Positions 37,386 through 44,423 of a DNA stretch of 45,528 nt are shown piece by piece. Origin of the DNA: an uncultured Duodenibacillus sp. (GTDB lineage Bacteria; Pseudomonadota; Gammaproteobacteria; Burkholderiales; Burkholderiaceae_F); NCBI GenBank assembly GCA_944390715.1, contig CALXQS010000016.1, forward strand, positions 1 through 45,528, written 5' to 3'. A program made the translations under genes and the position numbers. The notes under the pieces were generated by a model. That model did no database searches and had not been told where the DNA came from. It saw only the letters and a program-made list of their open reading frames with translations. The stretch's first letter is position 1, and every line of letters begins with the position of its first letter.

Positions 37386-39441
37386 ATTTCAACTCCCTTT
37401 TACCTTTCTCTTGAATTTCCAGAAATTGTTCATGAACTTTTTTAGCTCTCAGCAAAAAATCTAACCATGTAATATGCTCAACCTCTCCAGCATCCATAAA
37501 ACTTTGTAACGCTCGCCTCTGACTCGATGATGCCGACTTTATTCCATCGACAATCAAAGTTATTTTCCAACCACGAGGGAAACTATTCCGAATCTCAACA
37601 TGATCTTCAAAAAATCTTTCAAATGCATCAACATAATTTGAAAGCCTATCAATATCAGCATCTCCCAGCATATATCCAGATTTTTTAATTTCAACAATGT
37701 GTAATGTATTTTCAATACTACTCAAGACAAAATCCGGACGCTTTTTTTCATAACCTATAGCCAAAACTATTGGATCCCCTGGATGGCTCTCATTCCACGC
37801 ACGTTCAAATTGATCTTTTACTGTCAACAAAGATCGATTTGACGTAATTATTGACCAACTAGGAGCAATCAACCATGGCGCCTGAGTTAAAAGGTTTTGA
37901 AATTCAGACTCATCTACCCGGCTATTGACAATTCTTTCCAAATTTTCAATAACCCGCAATCGCTGAGCAGTTATTTGAGCATATGCTGCTAATTGAGCAA
38001 TATTCGTCCTTTTAAATATGTCATTCATCTGACGAATATTGATATCAACCCCCTCATTGAGATGCTTAGCAAGATCTCTAAAAGAATTAAGTAAAGCCTG
38101 CTGCGGTGCAGCTGTCAAGATAAAATTTGCAAGATCGTCGACAAAATCGACATCCCCCAATTCATCTTCTGCCGCAAAAGAACCTATTTTCTTTCCTAAC
38201 TTAATAGCCACATCTCGAATATCTTTATCTTGAAATTCCTTTGCAACTTTATTTTCAAAATCAGACATCGAGAAAAACGTATCCGCCACACGAGCACGTC
38301 TTGGCTCTCTTGATTGGTGCGCAATCTGCTTTACTAAATTAGCACCCCAAGCTTTAAAAGCCTGCCCATATTCAGAATCCCAAAGGATATCCTGTCGATC
38401 TGTTCTAACAAGATCAACTTTTCCATCTATCCATTCTGCGGTAATTTCTCCAACAAGATATGACCTAACAGCAAACTCACCCGTATAACCGGAAGGTTGG
38501 TTAAAATCTCTAGTTATAGCAACTATCTTGTTCCGTGCATAAATTCTAACCCCTGCCAGTTCTGCATTCTTGTACGCAGTCTGAGCCATACCCATCCAAC
38601 CTGACACAGGAAGCTCAGTCCCATCAGGCAATGTTAACGGATGTTGGCTCACATCAACTCTAGAATTTTCTAACAGCTTGATATCAATTGCTTTAATATC
38701 AAATGTATTGTTTCTTTTCGTATCCACCACATGAATGTGAAAATCATTCGCCATTCCCGGGTAGAAACGTGTTGCCATTTGTCGACCAAACTCATCTTGA
38801 TCTGGCACAATCTTGTTCAGAAAATTACTAAGTCGAATTAATGTTCCAGATTTAGGATCTCTCGTCCCATCATCCGCACCAACAGCCAAGGGAACAGGAT
38901 CATCACTATCCGTCAGGATCTTGTCAAAATCCATATAAAAATGTGTGACAAGATAGCCTCGTTCATCTGGAGTACCACCTGCTGATCTGACCTCAATTTT
39001 TCGGCATATTCCAAACGGCGCAAGTTTTCCAATACCTTTGCGTCCCATTACTGGTCTATGTTTTATCCTACTTTTATTACCATTCTCTTCAACAGCAGGA
39101 AGTTGGCTTCTGCTACGCCTATCAGCCCCAACACGTAGATAAAATTGTCTTGCCTCATCTGGTGTCATCCCATGGCCGTCATCTTCAATTTCTATCGCAC
39201 CCGCTGCATCAGTCAATAATCCAGATTTATTACTAGCCAACTTTGTGCTTAATGGCAACCTGACTGTTACATTTTCCGCATCAGCATCGTAAGCATTGGC
39301 CACCAATTCAGAGACAACAGCACTTACTTTGTCATACAACTTGACGCCAAGCTTATCGACTGTAAGTCGAGAAATTCTAAGTTCATAACCGCCCGTTGAG
39401 ACCTGGTCACTTGTCCCCGAAGCCGACTGCTGAACTGACAT
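37369..39441 (-). CDS. GHKL (MORC/MutL-like) ATPase fused to PD-(D/E)XK nuclease
   Basis: 690 residues. The N-terminal GHKL ATP-binding fold has box N ELVANAYDADAE (Glu45, Asn49), DDGHGM (87-92) and GRKGIGKLAPFG (133-144). The middle about 250-480 is an S5-like and helical part. The C-terminal domain carries a PD-(D/E)XK core: Asp570 in KKRPDFVL, then Glu584 and Lys586 in HIVEIKK. It matches the MORC-type ATPases that Iyer, Abhiman and Aravind found in restriction-modification loci. Such ATPases clamp DNA on ATP binding. ATG 39441 is chosen, with GAGG five bases upstream; that GAGG overlaps the stop of the antirepressor remnant. A GTG two codons upstream is less likely. Confidence 0.9.
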   Translation of the reverse strand: MSVQQSASGTSDQVSTGGYELRISRLTVDKLGVKLYDKVSAVVSELVANAYDADAENVTVRLPLSTKLASNKSGLLTDAAGAIEIEDDGHGMTPDEARQFYLRVGADRRSRSQLPAVEENGNKSRIKHRPVMGRKGIGKLAPFGICRKIEVRSAGGTPDERGYLVTHFYMDFDKILTDSDDPVPLAVGADDGTRDPKSGTLIRLSNFLNKIVPDQDEFGRQMATRFYPGMANDFHIHVVDTKRNNTFDIKAIDIKLLENSRVDVSQHPLTLPDGTELPVSGWMGMAQTAYKNAELAGVRIYARNKIVAITRDFNQPSGYTGEFAVRSYLVGEITAEWIDGKVDLVRTDRQDILWDSEYGQAFKAWGANLVKQIAHQSREPRRARVADTFFSMSDFENKVAKEFQDKDIRDVAIKLGKKIGSFAAEDELGDVDFVDDLANFILTAAPQQALLNSFRDLAKHLNEGVDINIRQMNDIFKRTNIAQLAAYAQITAQRLRVIENLERIVNSRVDESEFQNLLTQAPWLIAPSWSIITSNRSLLTVKDQFERAWNESHPGDPIVLAIGYEKKRPDFVLSSIENTLHIVEIKKSGYMLGDADIDRLSNYVDAFERFFEDHVEIRNSFPRGWKITLIVDGIKSASSSQRRALQSFMDAGEVEHITWLDFLLRAKKVHEQFLEIQEKGKRELKYGTPV

Positions 39442-39448
39442 AGACACC

Positions 39449-39646
39449 TCACAGGAAACAGAAGGGAAGGGTTAATTTTAGACAAATTCTAGAGAAGAAA
39501 ATCTCTTTTCCTTGTATCCGCCTTCCTCCACGAAAGGCAGCGCTCACCTCACCTGCCCGATACTCATCTAACCACACCCCTGTGGTGACAGTGCCGAAAG
39601 TGCGAACCTGAGAATTCTCGAACGAGAAAACAGCGAGATTTGACAT
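39449..39646 (-). pseudogene. Bro-N antirepressor remnant acting as leader ORF
   Basis: 65 residues. The first about 19 (MSNLAVFSFENSQVRTFG) are the start of a Bro-N domain as in phage antirepressors. The rest does not match and ends where the cassette begins, so the antirepressor has lost nearly all of its body. It still has a very strong ribosome-binding site (AGGAGACTTCAA before ATG 39646). Its TGA (39449-39451) overlaps the ATPase GAGG, making translational coupling to the ATPase likely. Confidence 0.7.
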
Positions 39647-39664
39647 TTGAAGTCTCCTAACAGT

Positions 39665-39815
39665 TTTGAGACCCTCCGCCACGCTTCTCACGGCGGATGG
39701 TGGAGGACTTGCGGGGTGAGAAACCGCTGTTAGGAAACGGCCACCTTTCGGTGCCCACAAGCCCTCCGTACTGGAGACTTCCGATGGGGTAACTGTTGGT
39801 TACCCCATCTCTGCA
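39665..39815 (-). ncRNA. C4-type antisense RNA
   Basis: The a' segment AAGTCTCC (39773-39780) and b' segment CCTAACAG (39727-39734) on the minus strand are both perfectly complementary to CTGTTAGGAGACTT (39650-39663), the ribosome-binding region of the antirepressor remnant. The a' segment sits in a hairpin with loop AGTAC. A CACC-GAAA-GGTG hairpin lies between a' and b', and a 7-bp TTCTCAC/GTGAGAA stem follows. An 11-bp hairpin (39783-39809) precedes. This is the organisation of C4 RNA of phages P1/P4, which is cut from the antirepressor transcript and blocks its translation. Confidence 0.85.
39783..39809 (-). repeat. 11-bp perfect stem-loop at the 5' side of C4
   Basis: GATGGGGTAAC-CAACA-GTTACCCCATC on the minus strand. 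A perfect stem with a five-base loop, probably the boundary or processing stem of the C4 RNA. Confidence 0.75.
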
Positions 39816-39823
39816 AAGCCAAT

Positions 39824-39854
39824 AAAAATGCCGCTCTCTCGAACGACAGGCGGC
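39824..39854 (-). terminator. Terminator-like hairpin upstream of C4
   Basis: GCCGC ... GCGGC followed by ATTTTTATT on the minus strand. It lies between the candidate promoter and the C4 hairpins, so it could attenuate the C4/cassette transcript or end an upstream one. Confidence 0.45.
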
Positions 39855-39911
39855 CTTGCGCGCCTAACAAATCGGGTTCTCACGCCCTAGCTTCGATTTA
39901 GAAGCAGGGAA

Positions 39912-39942
39912 AGTATACCCGATCTGGGAGGCGCGTTTGCAA
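39912..39942 (-). promoter_or_regulatory. Candidate promoter of the C4/cassette transcript
   Basis: TTGCAA (39937-39942) and TATACT (39912-39917) on the minus strand, spaced 19 bp. The spacing is long, so the call is tentative. No better candidate is seen in the 39816-39964 interval. Confidence 0.4.
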
Positions 39943-40007
39943 AAGTAAAATGAGTGCGTGATCCGTGTTGAAGCACGAATCACGCTGTCACCCTCGCGTA
40001 GGAGGCG

Positions 40008-40134
40008 ATGATCCCGTCGCTCACATTGACAGCCATTTATTTGCTGAAGCTGAATACCAGATAGGAGAAGAATTACTCATCTTTTGTTCTAACGGTCGCA
40101 AAATTTTGGTCTTTGACGTTAGCGAGAAAGAGTT
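40008..40134 (+). pseudogene. Decayed paralogue of the gene at 44424
   Basis: The plus-strand frame reads DPVAHIDSHLFAEAEYQ ... FDVSEKEF. It aligns residue by residue with DPIVYLDDHRFVEAQFQ ... FDVSEETF of the 68-residue protein at 44424-44630. An ATG at 40008 is out of frame; restoring a second GATC (ATGATCGATCC as in the intact copy) would bring it into frame. The copy stops being similar after about 44 codons, where it overlaps the opposing gene at 40119. Confidence 0.6.
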
Positions 40135-40325
40135 TCTGATCTTTCGGCCTTTACAACGACTTCTTGAAGAATGTTGTAGAGCTCTGAAGCGGTTGAGAAC
40201 ATCTCATCAGACAAAATATCGGCAATATTTGCCTCCATCTTGTCCGCGTCAGAAAGACTTGAAGCCAAATCCGCCAGATGATCACCTAAATAAACCATTT
40301 TTTTGGTTATCTTAATTTCGGTCAT
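40119..40325 (-). CDS. Small phage protein, helical
   Basis: 68 residues, unrecognised. Strongly helical and acidic (LGDHLADLASSLSDADKMEA). GAGGAG lies five bases before ATG 40325. The start overlaps the stop of a possible upstream 30-codon ORF (ATGA), as is usual in this operon. Confidence 0.65.
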   Translation of the reverse strand: MTEIKITKKMVYLGDHLADLASSLSDADKMEANIADILSDEMFSTASELYNILQEVVVKAERSETLSR

Positions 40326-40414
40326 GTGTGCTCCTCAGTTTGGGATTCGCCGTTGTTCTCAACAATCAACTCATTGATGAGCTTGACGGCCTTTTCGTGA
40401 GAATCATCAATCAA
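40322..40414 (-). CDS. Possible very small phage ORF
   Basis: 30 codons from TTG 40414 (MIDDSHEKAVKLINELIVEN ...), overlapping the preceding gene by 8 bp and the next start by ATGA. Composition is protein-like, and it fills the only gap in the operon. The start codon is weak (GAGGG directly before TTG), so certainty is low. Confidence 0.35.
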   Translation of the reverse strand: MIDDSHEKAVKLINELIVENNGESQTEEHT

Positions 40415-40868
40415 CCCTCGTGAAGTGAGACTCGATTTTTTGTGCCACAGCAGAATCGATCCGCTTTCCGGAACCTCGCTCAGAGTGTTTTCTGGGAATT
40501 TCCGGAGGCTTCGGGAACTGCGCGACGAAGGCCACATCCTCCCACTCGTTGGAGTCAAAGAATCCCTCGTCTGCATCGAATGTGTCGACGCAGACTTCGC
40601 CATTTTTTGCCACAAAGAGAACATCTCCGTTCTGCAGATCAATCGGGTAAAGAAATGCATCCTGCTCTTCATCAAAGACAATAGGCTGCCACTCAATGAT
40701 GTGAACATTCTTGTCATTTTCAATCCCTCGCGTCAGATCGCTTTTGAGCATTTGAAGCAACGCGGCCTCGTCTGCGTCTGCTTCGTCAACGACCTGAAGC
40801 GAAGCAATCGATTTATTCACAATGGAGAGAAGATCTTCAGCCACAATGCTGCTGATGACGACTGCCAT
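40407..40868 (-). CDS. Phage hypothetical protein
   Basis: 153 residues, unrecognised. The N-terminal half is helical, with an acidic DEADADEAALLQML stretch. The middle (IVFDEEQDAFLYPIDLQNGDVLFV) looks like beta strands. GGAGG lies seven bases before ATG 40868, inside the end of the small membrane gene upstream. Confidence 0.75.
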   Translation of the reverse strand: MAVVISSIVAEDLLSIVNKSIASLQVVDEADADEAALLQMLKSDLTRGIENDKNVHIIEWQPIVFDEEQDAFLYPIDLQNGDVLFVAKNGEVCVDTFDADEGFFDSNEWEDVAFVAQFPKPPEIPRKHSERGSGKRIDSAVAQKIESHFTRVD

Positions 40869-40871
40869 TGC

Positions 40872-40997
40872 TTAGCCTCCTAAAAAATTGACCCAGAACA
40901 TCAGACTTGCGCCGATGCTCCCGGTGATGATGAAAATTGAGAAAAAAAGAAAGCCGAGAACCGCCAGCACGGCGAGCACTTCGTAAAAAGATTTCAC
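40872..40997 (-). CDS. Small phage membrane protein
   Basis: 41 residues from GTG 40997. Hydrophobic from about residue 7 to 36 (LAVLAVLGFLFFSIFIITG ...), enough for one long or two short membrane helices. GAGGAG lies eight bases upstream, within the end of the DUF551-like gene. Function unknown; such small membrane proteins are common in phage early operons. Confidence 0.65.
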   Translation of the reverse strand: MKSFYEVLAVLAVLGFLFFSIFIITGSIGASLMFWVNFLGG

Positions 40998-41000
40998 TGC

Positions 41001-41222
41001 TCACTCTCCTCTGTACGGTTCCGGCTTCGGCTGCCAGGCAAGAACGGTTCCGGGCGCTGGAAAGTTGAACCACTTGAACTGGCTTCTGCCAATTCGATAG
41101 AAGCGGTCTTCCTTGACGATGCGCTCTTCTTTGAATCCGAGGATCGTCACAAGAAAAGTGCCCTCGTCTTTCGGCCACGTCCGCTTGTCGCTGGCGACGA
41201 ATTTGTGCCACTTATCAGTCAC
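41001..41222 (-). CDS. DUF551-like phage protein
   Basis: 73 residues from GTG 41222, with AGGAGG nine bases upstream. The end VLAWQPKPEPY and the pattern W..F.....WP.D.G.FLV match the DUF551 family of small phage proteins, function unknown. The start lies inside the end of the preceding gene (8-bp overlap). Confidence 0.7.
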   Translation of the reverse strand: MTDKWHKFVASDKRTWPKDEGTFLVTILGFKEERIVKEDRFYRIGRSQFKWFNFPAPGTVLAWQPKPEPYRGE

Positions 41223-41616
41223 TTGACGCCACCTCCTGACTCTGGAGAGCTGCCGCATAGCGATAGGCTTCCTCGTTGCCCAAGACGATGCTCCAAGCCT
41301 TGGCCAGACAATGCATGTCGTCAAAGGCATCAAGGTACAGATCTCCTGCTTTCCATCCGTGCGCAAGCGTCAGCATGTCTTCGCGATATGCCTCGGTGAG
41401 ATCTGTCAGGAGATTCACAAGGATCCGGAAAGCCGGCAAGCCGAAGACGAAGTTTCCGCACTCATCTTTCTCGCAAAGCTCGAAAAAGGAGTCTTTCATC
41501 AGCTCGTAAGGCGTGCGCCCTTTTTCGCAAATCTCGTTGTCCAGAATATTGTCTGTGAGCGCCAGCTGAATTTCATTGAATTCTCTCGGCCGCAAGGTGA
41601 ACTTGAATTTGCTCAT
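41215..41616 (-). CDS. Phage hypothetical protein
   Basis: 133 residues, unrecognised. Mostly helical, with LAHGWKAGDLYLDAFDDMHCL. No membrane segment. ATG 41616 has GGGGA upstream, three bases after the preceding stop codon. Confidence 0.7.
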   Translation of the reverse strand: MSKFKFTLRPREFNEIQLALTDNILDNEICEKGRTPYELMKDSFFELCEKDECGNFVFGLPAFRILVNLLTDLTEAYREDMLTLAHGWKAGDLYLDAFDDMHCLAKAWSIVLGNEEAYRYAAALQSQEVASSD

Positions 41617-41619
41617 ATC

Positions 41620-42102
41620 TCAGTCCCCAGAAACGACTTGGCCGCGGCCAAAGCCGTCCTCATCCTTCGGAAGAAGTTCCCCCTGATCCGGATCAGCGAC
41701 GATCTCATCGATCCCTTTGTCATACACGGCGTTGCCGGCGCAGACGATCAGCACCTCCTTTCCGGTCGCATCAAAAAGCTCGAAAAGGTTCTCTGCATGC
41801 TTGGAGACCTTGATGGTCGTCTTCACCCCGTCTTCTTTGATGTTGACGACCTCAAGCGTTCCCGGAACGGCAATTGCGCCATTGCTGGAGATCTGCCGAA
41901 CGGCCTTTTGCGTGGAATCCAAAACGCCTTTGCGAAGAGATTCAATCACATCTTCCTGCTCGGTCTCCGTCATCTCCTGCCAGGGGCGCTTGAGCACTTT
42001 GATGTGCGTGAGAAGCGAGTCGAGCAAGGTTTTGCACATCTCCTCGGCTGCGAGTTCCCGAATGTCGCTGTCTTGCATCTCGATTTCTTGGTCCAATTCC
42101 AT
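41620..42102 (-). CDS. Phage hypothetical protein
   Basis: 160 residues, unrecognised and acidic. An N-terminal helical part (about 1-70) is followed by a strand-rich part (GTLEVVNIKEDGVKTTIKV) and an acidic tail. GGAGGG lies eight bases before ATG 42102. It lies with the RecT/nuclease group, but nothing shows a direct role in recombination. Confidence 0.7.
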   Translation of the reverse strand: MELDQEIEMQDSDIRELAAEEMCKTLLDSLLTHIKVLKRPWQEMTETEQEDVIESLRKGVLDSTQKAVRQISSNGAIAVPGTLEVVNIKEDGVKTTIKVSKHAENLFELFDATGKEVLIVCAGNAVYDKGIDEIVADPDQGELLPKDEDGFGRGQVVSGD

Positions 42103-42107
42103 GATGT

Positions 42108-42794
42108 CTACCCTCCTCTGCTGGTGACGATTGTCTGCTGATAGGCTTCGACGCCGGGAATGGCAATCGTGCCGCCGGTGGCAGAAATGAATCTTTCAAG
42201 AGAGCCTTGCTTGATCTCCACACACTCAATCAGCTCGGGGTGCGTCGCGGCATGCGCCAGGAATGCGCTCAGGTTGTAGACGCGGGCTCTCCAGCGCTTC
42301 TGAGTGCTCATGCCCTGAACCTTTTTGACCTTCGTCTTCGTCGGACCTGCGACGACAAGCGAGGCGGCCTTCTGATAGGCCTCGGCCTGTTCCGCACACT
42401 CGGCAGCCTTGACCTTCTCTTCGAGCGCCTTGCGCTCCGCAGCGGCTACGGCTTCGGCCTTTGCGCGCTCTTCAGCCGCCTTGCGCTCCTTTTGCCGGAG
42501 GTACTCGGCAATGCCGGCTTTGATGATCTTGACTGACTCTTTGTAGCTTTCGACCGGCTCGCGAAAGAGATCCATGATCCCCTTCTTGGCCTGATCAAGC
42601 GGGCCCGTGAGTTCTTTTCGCTTGGACTCGAGCAGCTTGATCTGCTTGGTCATCGCATTCATCTCGTTTTTGGCGATCTCGAGACCTTGATCGTCAAGAA
42701 TGACGAGGAGGTCTGCGGTGTTGCGCGCAGCCTGCGCCTCCATCATGAGCGTCTGGGCTTCAGGCGCTTCGAAAACCAGTGTTTTAGTTGCCAT
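42108..42794 (-). CDS. Phage coiled-coil protein of the recombination cluster
   Basis: 228 residues. Residues about 40-140 form a long charged coiled coil (KERKAAEERAKAEAVAAAER). A C-terminal domain (about 165-225) has a basic start (KRWRARVYNLSAFLAH) and ends TIAIPGVEAYQQTIVTS. Proteins of this layout often stand next to phage RecT and exonuclease genes; the exact role is unknown. The start overlaps the nuclease stop by 11 bp. Confidence 0.75.
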   Translation of the reverse strand: MATKTLVFEAPEAQTLMMEAQAARNTADLLVILDDQGLEIAKNEMNAMTKQIKLLESKRKELTGPLDQAKKGIMDLFREPVESYKESVKIIKAGIAEYLRQKERKAAEERAKAEAVAAAERKALEEKVKAAECAEQAEAYQKAASLVVAGPTKTKVKKVQGMSTQKRWRARVYNLSAFLAHAATHPELIECVEIKQGSLERFISATGGTIAIPGVEAYQQTIVTSRGG

Positions 42795-43395
42795 TTTCTA
42801 ACCAATGGTGAAGGAAAATCAGTGAATTGAAGCAGCGCTCGTCTTTGACGGATCGGAACTCTTGGACTTTGAAAGAACCGTCCTCTTTGAGCTGAAGAGC
42901 CGCTCTGCGGTAAAAGCCGCCGAAGGCTTTTTCTGCAAGCGCTGCGTATGCGGCCAGCTGCACGCCGACATGCTTGTGGATCTCTGTGGTGGTTTTGATG
43001 TCGATGATCCAGAGCTCGCCGTCAATGACGACGACTCTGTCGATCGTGCCGGCAAAGGTAAAGCAGGCAAGCCTCTCCTCGATGTTGAGAATGTTCGGCT
43101 TGACCGACTCCTTCCAGCTCACGTAGGCATCTAGGTACGGCTGCCACTCCTCTTCCACCGAGCTCTCGTCCAGCTCTCCTCTGTCAAGAAACTCCGTGCA
43201 GGCGTGAACAGCCGTCCCGAAATCGGCTGCCTGCTTGAGCACCACTGGATCGATCTTCCCGTAGACGAGATTCGTCAACGGCCTCATGATCTGCGTCACG
43301 CTGGGGATTCGTTGCCCGTTGAGCGTGTAGCGATGGTGCTCTTCATCAAAATCCGGTCTGAGAACGTTGCCGCCCGGAATGTTGATCAGGCTCAC
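42784..43395 (-). CDS. RecB-like PD-(D/E)XK phage exonuclease
   Basis: 203 residues. It has a RecB/Cas4-like nuclease fold: His64 in GTAVHACTEF, Asp119 in FAGTIDRV, Asp132 and Lys134 in WIIDIKTT, and Gln146/Tyr150 in VQLAAYA. It would resect double-stranded ends so RecT can anneal single strands. Its start overlaps the recT stop (ATGA), showing tight coupling. Confidence 0.88.
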   Translation of the reverse strand: MSLINIPGGNVLRPDFDEEHHRYTLNGQRIPSVTQIMRPLTNLVYGKIDPVVLKQAADFGTAVHACTEFLDRGELDESSVEEEWQPYLDAYVSWKESVKPNILNIEERLACFTFAGTIDRVVVIDGELWIIDIKTTTEIHKHVGVQLAAYAALAEKAFGGFYRRAALQLKEDGSFKVQEFRSVKDERCFNSLIFLHHWLENGN

Positions 43396-44306
43396 TTGGC
43401 TTCTCCGGCCTCTTTCAAGATCTGCGTTTTTCGCTGGCTGAAGGTGCCGAAAATCCGCTGATTCGTGCGGACTTCAGGCGTCAGGCTGTTCCAGATGCGC
43501 ATCAAGCTCTCGATTGAGGCGCAGCAGTTGATGTCGGAGATCAGAGCATCTTCCTGAGAGACGTTTGTCTTCGTCTGCGGCTCTGCGACTGGCTGCGGCT
43601 CAGCTGCCGGCGCTTCCGGCTGCGGTTCTTCCGTCTTTGCCTCGACATCGGGATGCTGTTCCGGCGTCGGCGAAGGAGTCGCTGCAGCCTGCTCAACAAG
43701 GGCTGCGTCTTCAGCGGCGACAGCCTTCTTCCTGCGGGGCATCTTTCTTGCCGGCGCTTCGGTCTCAGCCTTCTCCACGGCCTCGACATCGATGTCCTGA
43801 AGTTCCTCAGCAGAGGCCATGCCCGAAAGAACATCCGGAAAAGCATCTCGAAGAGCAAAGGCTCGAGCGCGCATCTTGAGCATTCGCTTTGGATACATCT
43901 TCCAAGGCCCGGCCTTTCCCCAGAGCCCTGCCAGCTTCGCGTCTGCCACGCTGAACGATCCGACGAAGGGCGCTTCTAGTCCCTTGCGAGTGACCGTGCA
44001 GGTTGCCGTCAGCTGATCGCCTTCGCCCACGTATGTCTCTTTGAAGCCGCTGCATTGCCCGGACGACATCACCACTGCCAGAAGGCCGTCGCCGAAAAGG
44101 CTCGGCTTGCCGTTGATTACGGCGATGTGGTTGAGTCCCTGCACCACAGGGATCTGCAGCGAGTGTGCCCACATCATGGCGACCACAACGTCTGCTGGCC
44201 TTCCCTGGAAAGGCTTCGGAATCAACTGCGACTGGCTGAGCATTTCAGCCATGTCCCACGCTTCGGGCACTGTCTTCGGCGCGGGCAAGAGATCTTTGCT
44301 CGTCAT
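43392..44306 (-). CDS. recT: RecT-family single-strand annealing protein
   Basis: 304 residues. The N-terminal about 185 residues are the RecT core: MMWAHSLQIPVVQGLNHIAV, NGKPSLFGDGLLAVV, and WKMYPKRMLKMRARAFALRD. A low-complexity Pro/Glu/Ala linker (about 190-260) and a short C-terminal domain (SIESLMRIWNSLTPEVR) follow. It anneals complementary single strands in phage recombination. ATG 44306 has GGAG nine bases upstream; the frame reaching 44396 would translate through the leader terminator. Confidence 0.88.
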   Translation of the reverse strand: MTSKDLLPAPKTVPEAWDMAEMLSQSQLIPKPFQGRPADVVVAMMWAHSLQIPVVQGLNHIAVINGKPSLFGDGLLAVVMSSGQCSGFKETYVGEGDQLTATCTVTRKGLEAPFVGSFSVADAKLAGLWGKAGPWKMYPKRMLKMRARAFALRDAFPDVLSGMASAEELQDIDVEAVEKAETEAPARKMPRRKKAVAAEDAALVEQAAATPSPTPEQHPDVEAKTEEPQPEAPAAEPQPVAEPQTKTNVSQEDALISDINCCASIESLMRIWNSLTPEVRTNQRIFGTFSQRKTQILKEAGEAK

Positions 44307-44325
44307 GAAAAAGTTCTCCAAAATG

Positions 44326-44350
44326 AAAAAGCCTCCCGGCAATGGGAGGC
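44326..44350 (-). terminator. Intrinsic terminator in the recT leader
   Basis: GCCTCCC-ATTGCC-GGGAGGC followed by TTTTTCATTTT on the minus strand. It lies 20 bp before the recT start, so it must be overcome for recT expression. Confidence 0.8.
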
Positions 44351-44363
44351 AGTGAAAAAAGAT

Positions 44364-44420
44364 CTCTCCCTTAGTGAGAAAATTGAGTTTCCACACATCA
44401 ACAACTCAAAAAGGGAGAGG
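44364..44420. promoter_or_regulatory. 9-bp inverted repeat controlling recT and the 44424 gene
   Basis: CTCTCCCTT (44364-44372) and AAGGGAGAG (44412-44420). In the plus-strand transcript the second arm contains the Shine-Dalgarno sequence of the gene at 44424, so the stem would hide it. In the recT leader the same arms can pair, or the nearer one can pair with CTCCC of the terminator, giving mutually exclusive structures. Confidence 0.55.
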
Positions 44421-44423
44421 TAA

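Noticed and set aside
39449..39760. Full 103-codon frame as a real protein
   Set aside because: The first 38 codons lie inside the C4 hairpins and lack a ribosome-binding site; the real start is the ATG at 39646 with AGGAGA upstream.
40420..40450. Possible programmed -1 frameshift at the AAAAAA run in the 40407-40868 gene
   Set aside because: The run does not fit X XXY YYZ in the reading frame, and a separate small ORF with ATGA coupling explains the downstream frame as well.
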